From: JAJCYX01 sp965243825
GTDB taxonomy: Bacteria > Chloroflexota > Dehalococcoidia > Lucifugimonadales > Lucifugimonadaceae
Reading direction: 5' to 3'
Assembly (NCBI GenBank): GCA_965243825.1
Contig: CBDEVT010000001.1
Coordinates: 3,162,001-3,226,000 of the forward strand
Length of the DNA stretch: 64,000 nucleotides
The notes below the pieces were generated by a model, which was not told the origin of the DNA, ran no database searches, and saw only the letters and a program-made list of their open reading frames with translations. A program made the position numbers and the translations under genes. Shown one piece after another: positions 60,725 through 64,000 of this stretch. How positions within the stretch are numbered: position 1 is the first letter of the stretch; each line of letters opens with the position of its first letter.

Positions 60725-63097
60725 CTAGGCCGATGTTCTGAGTGCGTCTCCCTGCCATGGGTCGGGCTCTAAAGACTTGTCCCATTCACGGAGAGGATGC
60801 CTGGACTTATCAAGTTGTTCGTCAGTATCCCAGGGCTCGAACGCGTTCTTTACGTTTGCCAGGCCGGTATCCTTCAGTTCGGGGTAGTGGCGGAGAATCA
60901 CCGTCTTGAGGCTTGCCGCGTCGATCCAGTCCATTCCTTCCCGAGTATAGACATCTTCGTTGTAGTCATCGGTATAGAAGCGGTCGGCCTGCAACCTGCG
61001 GGATGCGTTCAGGATAAATATCTGGAATAGCGTCTCTCCAAACCCGAAATTGGTTGGACGCGTCGTTTCACCGAGCGTGCCCACCATCAGGTCGAGATCT
61101 TCGACTGCCTCAGGATGGTCACCGTAGACATCCTTAAGCGTCTCTAGTTGCTCCGGGTCATCCGTAAGGTCCTCGAACTTCTCCAGTGGGTTTAGGCCGA
61201 GCTGCCTCCGGAACTCGTTGTAACGTGGCACACCGCGCTCGCGCGCACGCAGGATGTCGACTGCGCCCATGTCAAACAGAGGGGTGCCGGGAATGCTGAA
61301 CTCTCGCATGAAGTCCGGATAGTTGTTGAGAATCAGTTGGCCCGGGTGTTGCTTTCCAAAAGAATAGAAAAGGCTCGCCATGCCGACCCGCTCCGTCAGC
61401 TTTCCGGAGCCTGCCTGCCGGGTTGCCACGAAGGGCACTTCCTCGGCGATCTCGGCCTCGCCGACGTTTCTGATGTGGATCGTCTCGGGCAGCAGTGAAT
61501 GGAGTCGGTATACCTCAACAAATTCTTCAGTCAGCCCATAAGGCTGGCCATGCTTGTTAATAGGATTGCCGACGACACCCCCGAGTTCGGGGTTGCGGAT
61601 GTTGACCGAGGCATACGTCTTGCGCTCGCTGCCTTTGCGGAACATGTTAGTTAGCAGGCCGTACCAGTTGGCGTTGAGCCCAGAGTCCAGCCCGCGATTT
61701 GGCAGGATCGCAGGGGTCCATTCAACAGAGTGGATCTTCGCCATGACCGCGGCATTGATTAGTCTGGCGATACTGAAGTAGGTATTGTCATCCCAGTCCG
61801 GGTGAGCGCGCTTCAATTCCTCACATATCGCGTTGTGTTCGAGCGTGAACAGTGTGTGCAACATCGACAGTCCGATCCACCAGTTGCGGGTGAATCCGGT
61901 CTGCTCGATTCCCTTCTCATCCAGTGGGAGAGTCCCTGCTTCAGTTACCCGTATCTTGCCATCCTGCCCCGTACGGATGCTGTCAACAGTCGCCTGGTCA
62001 CTGCCGTAAACCTGTGAGCCGTCCCACCAGTGCGTGACCTCGTTGACGAAGGTGATCGGAGTGGTCTCGCCAGTCGGCTGCCTTGTCGGGTCAGGCTGAG
62101 TCTTGCCGACGCGGATCTCGGTCTGGCCAAACCTCGACCTTGCAGGGTCGTCACTTTCCATAGGTATCGAAATCGTGTCTTCGACCAACGGCTCGCCGTG
62201 GTGAACCCAGTCATGGTTCTGGAAATTGATCCACGAAGCCGCAAACATGTTGAGGAACGGCACTTCCTTCATCGCGCCTTCTCGAGCCAACAGCTTCCGG
62301 CTGACAGTGCGAGGGTTTGGAGTGAGTAGCCTTCCGCCTGATTCGGCACTTATAACGTCGTTGTTTACATTACGATGGAACCTCGTGCCGGCAGCACCTT
62401 CTTTGGGGTCTGAAAGATTGTTCCATGTGCCGTCGGCGGTACGGTAGTGACTGACGCCCGGCGGAGGCGTTTGGCCGCTTTCCTGGAACCCGACCAGCGA
62501 ACCCGGGGGATAGGCATTTTTCAGGTTGTTCTTGTTGAGCTTCTCCCGCATATGGGCAAGTAATAGGACTCCGATGAGGTGCGGACGTTTGTACCAGTTC
62601 GTCCAGACTCTGTCCCGGTATCCAAGAGTTGCTCCAAGTAGCCTGGTCGCCAGTCCGATCGCGTGGGTAGCGAAGAAGCCGAGGAATCCACCCAGTCCGC
62701 TGCGTATTTTGCGGGTGATACCAACAGGGCTTGAAGGTATGGGCTTCGGTAACAGGTCTTCCGGTACTTGTGGTGCCCTGAGGAGTTCGTCTCGATCGAA
62801 GAACCGCAGGTCAGGGACGCGCACATTCACCTGGGCAGCCGCATTCGCCTCGGCCCTGCGAAGCATCAACTTCCAGTCTTCTATCGAGGAGTCGAGTTCG
62901 ATCGCGGCTTTGTAGTGCTTTGCAGATGCTTCGTAATCTTCCAGATGAAATGAGGCCAGTGCGAGAAAGGCAAAGTCTTCGGCGCTTGGAGGCTGTGCTT
63001 TGACTCGCTCGTGCAGTAGTTTTGCTGCGTCTGAATATTGGCCTCGTGCAATCAGTTCGAAGACGGAGTTCCCTCCTGATTCAGGCTGACTGACCAT
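60725..63097 (-). CDS. Animal-type heme peroxidase/alpha-dioxygenase-like enzyme with N-terminal TPR
   Basis: The ATG at 63097 (GAGGAGTAGGTGC before it) gives 790 residues. Residues about 10-105 are TPR-like (FELIARGQYSDAAKLLHERV, FLALASFHLEDYEASAKHY). The rest is the An_peroxidase/alpha-dioxygenase fold: FAASWINFQNHDWVHHG (distal His region), VNEVTHWWDGSQVYGSD, LSMLHTLFTLEHNAICEEL (helix with proximal-site residues), AAVMAKIHSVEWTPAILPN and RGVPRYNEFRRQLGL. Enzymes of this type oxygenate fatty acids or oxidise halides. Fusion to TPR and absence of a signal peptide suggest a cytoplasmic or membrane-associated oxylipin-type role; that is inference. Confidence 0.88.
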   Translation of the reverse strand: MVSQPESGGNSVFELIARGQYSDAAKLLHERVKAQPPSAEDFAFLALASFHLEDYEASAKHYKAAIELDSSIEDWKLMLRRAEANAAAQVNVRVPDLRFFDRDELLRAPQVPEDLLPKPIPSSPVGITRKIRSGLGGFLGFFATHAIGLATRLLGATLGYRDRVWTNWYKRPHLIGVLLLAHMREKLNKNNLKNAYPPGSLVGFQESGQTPPPGVSHYRTADGTWNNLSDPKEGAAGTRFHRNVNNDVISAESGGRLLTPNPRTVSRKLLAREGAMKEVPFLNMFAASWINFQNHDWVHHGEPLVEDTISIPMESDDPARSRFGQTEIRVGKTQPDPTRQPTGETTPITFVNEVTHWWDGSQVYGSDQATVDSIRTGQDGKIRVTEAGTLPLDEKGIEQTGFTRNWWIGLSMLHTLFTLEHNAICEELKRAHPDWDDNTYFSIARLINAAVMAKIHSVEWTPAILPNRGLDSGLNANWYGLLTNMFRKGSERKTYASVNIRNPELGGVVGNPINKHGQPYGLTEEFVEVYRLHSLLPETIHIRNVGEAEIAEEVPFVATRQAGSGKLTERVGMASLFYSFGKQHPGQLILNNYPDFMREFSIPGTPLFDMGAVDILRARERGVPRYNEFRRQLGLNPLEKFEDLTDDPEQLETLKDVYGDHPEAVEDLDLMVGTLGETTRPTNFGFGETLFQIFILNASRRLQADRFYTDDYNEDVYTREGMDWIDAASLKTVILRHYPELKDTGLANVKNAFEPWDTDEQLDKSRHPLREWDKSLEPDPWQGDALRTSA

Positions 63098-63401
63098 GCA
63101 CCTACTCCTCATTGCTATGCCTGCGCTGATGACGGCAGGTAGCAAGTGATACGGAACCTTGTTCTCGGCGGAAGGAATCGCAACAGCACGATAAACAAAC
63201 TATCCGCCTGCTTCCATCAGTGAATCAAACGCAGATGGTCAATTCACGTCTCCGTACCTAACCGCGCCGATCAACCTGATCCGCAAATACCATGCAAGCA
63301 ACACATACAAAAAAACGGTGAATCAGGGCCCCTGAGAGATGGCTGAACAACCCAAAACGAGTCACTTGTTAAAAGTGTTCAGTTGCGTGGAATCAGATAC
63401 G

Positions 63402-63442
63402 AATCTCAAAATGCCTGCCTATCGTTCGCTCTGGTCCACCTG
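63402..63442 (+). repeat. Weak repeat copy K
   Basis: AATCTCAAAATGCCTGCC followed by TATCGTTCGCTCTGGTCCA aligns with the repeat core with about a third of positions changed. The surrounding 63098-63665 has no supported gene. Confidence 0.35.
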
Positions 63443-63665
63443 AATACACAGCAATACGCCTCCAAACAATTTCAGTTGAGCCTCAGAAGAATCTGAGCTA
63501 TTCCTGCCCTATCTACAATCAGCGTCTGATCTTTTATGTAGGAGCACAACCATGTTTGGAGAGAACCGTTGCTTATTTGGAGGCAGGCTTTCTCAGTCCA
63601 CGTTAGCCTGAAAGTCTCAAATCCAAAATCATGTCCCTCCGCGAGCGAACGGAAAAACCCGATAA

Positions 63666-63818
63666 GGCGACAAGTCCGACCTGCGCAAGTACTTTCCGTT
63701 AAACGAAGAGGACAGGGTGGAGTACGAAAAGTGGCAGGCGAAGCTAGGCGAGCTGGTGCAAATTCTTGACGCTAGCGTGACCAGTCGAGACGAGAGGAGA
63801 TCGAGAAAAATACGATGA
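63666..63818 (+). pseudogene. Orphan 3' end of an unknown gene coupled to gudD
   Basis: The frame is open from a TAA at 63663 and reads SDLRKYFPLNEEDRVEYEKW and onward to a TGA that overlaps the gudD start (ATGATG). No upstream part is present. The stop-start overlap is that of an operon, so an upstream partner seems to have lost its 5' portion. The family is not recognised. Confidence 0.4.
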
Positions 63819-64000
63819 TGAGCAAGACTAACGAAACCCAGGGCTCGCCAAACGTCACCTCGATGCGGGTCATACCGGTGGCCGGTCTAGATAGCATGCT
63901 GCTGAATCTGAGCGGCGCGCATGGCCCGTACTTCACTCGCAATATCGTCATCATCGAAGACGAGACCGGAAACTTGGGCATCGGCGAAGTGCCGGGCGGC
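63815..64000 (+). CDS. gudD: Glucarate dehydratase, N-terminus (cut by window edge)
   Basis: The ATG at 63815 (or 63818) has GAGGAG upstream. The 62 codons in the window include MRVIPVAGLDSMLLNLSGAH and FTRNIVIIEDETGNLGIGEVPGG (cited in part), the highly conserved glucarate dehydratase N-terminal capping domain. The enzyme dehydrates D-glucarate to 5-keto-4-deoxyglucarate and belongs to the enolase superfamily. The rest lies beyond the window. With the sugar-acid-type enzyme at 55793 it points to sugar-acid catabolism. Confidence 0.85.
   Translation, partial: MMSKTNETQGSPNVTSMRVIPVAGLDSMLLNLSGAHGPYFTRNIVIIEDETGNLGIGEVPGG

Noticed and set aside
1..64000. tRNA or rRNA genes
   Set aside because: I found no clear cloverleaf with a conserved T-loop and no rRNA-like stretch by eye; a covariance-model scan would settle this.

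Overview
The window is bacterial chromosome, moderately GC-rich by eye and densely coded on both strands, with no rRNA, tRNA or CRISPR array that I could see. The gene mix suggests a free-living, aerobic, Gram-positive-like lineage. It includes many lipoproteins with classic lipoboxes, OmpR-type two-component pairs, large LuxR/STAND regulators, an F420-type PPOX protein, a maleylpyruvate-isomerase/DinB-like protein, NIPSNAP, glucarate dehydratase, and an ImuB/DnaE2 mutasome behind a GAAC-N4-GTTC SOS box. Chloroflexota (SAR202 or Dehalococcoidia-like) is my best guess. This is inference from gene content, and an actinobacterial relative is not excluded.

Layout. 0-6.4 kb: a NIPSNAP gene cut by the left edge, a duplicated spondin-domain lipoprotein, and two OmpR-family regulator/kinase pairs facing each other. 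The first kinase carries an apparent one-base frameshift in its first membrane helix. 6.4-12.1 kb: an efflux operon (lipoprotein with Cys-bracketed repeats, HlyD/MacA adaptor, ABC ATPase, MacB permease, small secreted protein) closed by a strong terminator. 12.3-19.3 kb: a small membrane protein translationally coupled to a 2,125-residue secreted protein with a PEGA domain, a propeller-like region, a glycine-rich hydrophobic segment and a C-terminal domain with all the key motifs of the protein-kinase/aminoglycoside-phosphotransferase fold. 19.5-26.1 kb: small membrane proteins, a split and order-inverted PEP-synthase/rifampin-phosphotransferase-like pair, an MFS exporter and a lipoprotein cytochrome c. 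26.1-32.7 kb: a decayed recombinase tail, then the SOS-boxed DUF72-ImuB-DUF6504-DnaE2 operon.

32.7-43.9 kb holds a small AT-rich membrane protein, a LuxR/AAA regulator, BenE, CNNM/CorC and SLC13 transporters and an amidase. 43.9-64 kb is accessory in character: single-gene or two-gene units (ATP-grasp paralogues, DinB-like protein, HbpS-like heme-binding protein, PKD/FIMAH surface protein, methyltransferases, DUF427, PPOX, enolase superfamily, STAND regulator, SnoaL, heme peroxidase, glucarate dehydratase). They are separated by a dispersed repeat (at least ten copies, all in the same orientation). Between the amidase and the first ATP-grasp gene lies about 1.1 kb of gene tails only, including a serine-recombinase-like C-terminus that recurs at 26.2 kb.

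The most unusual items are the giant secreted kinase-fold protein with its coupled partner, the repeat-punctuated accessory array with its graveyard of 3' ends, and the SOS mutasome in which DUF72 occupies the usual ImuA position.
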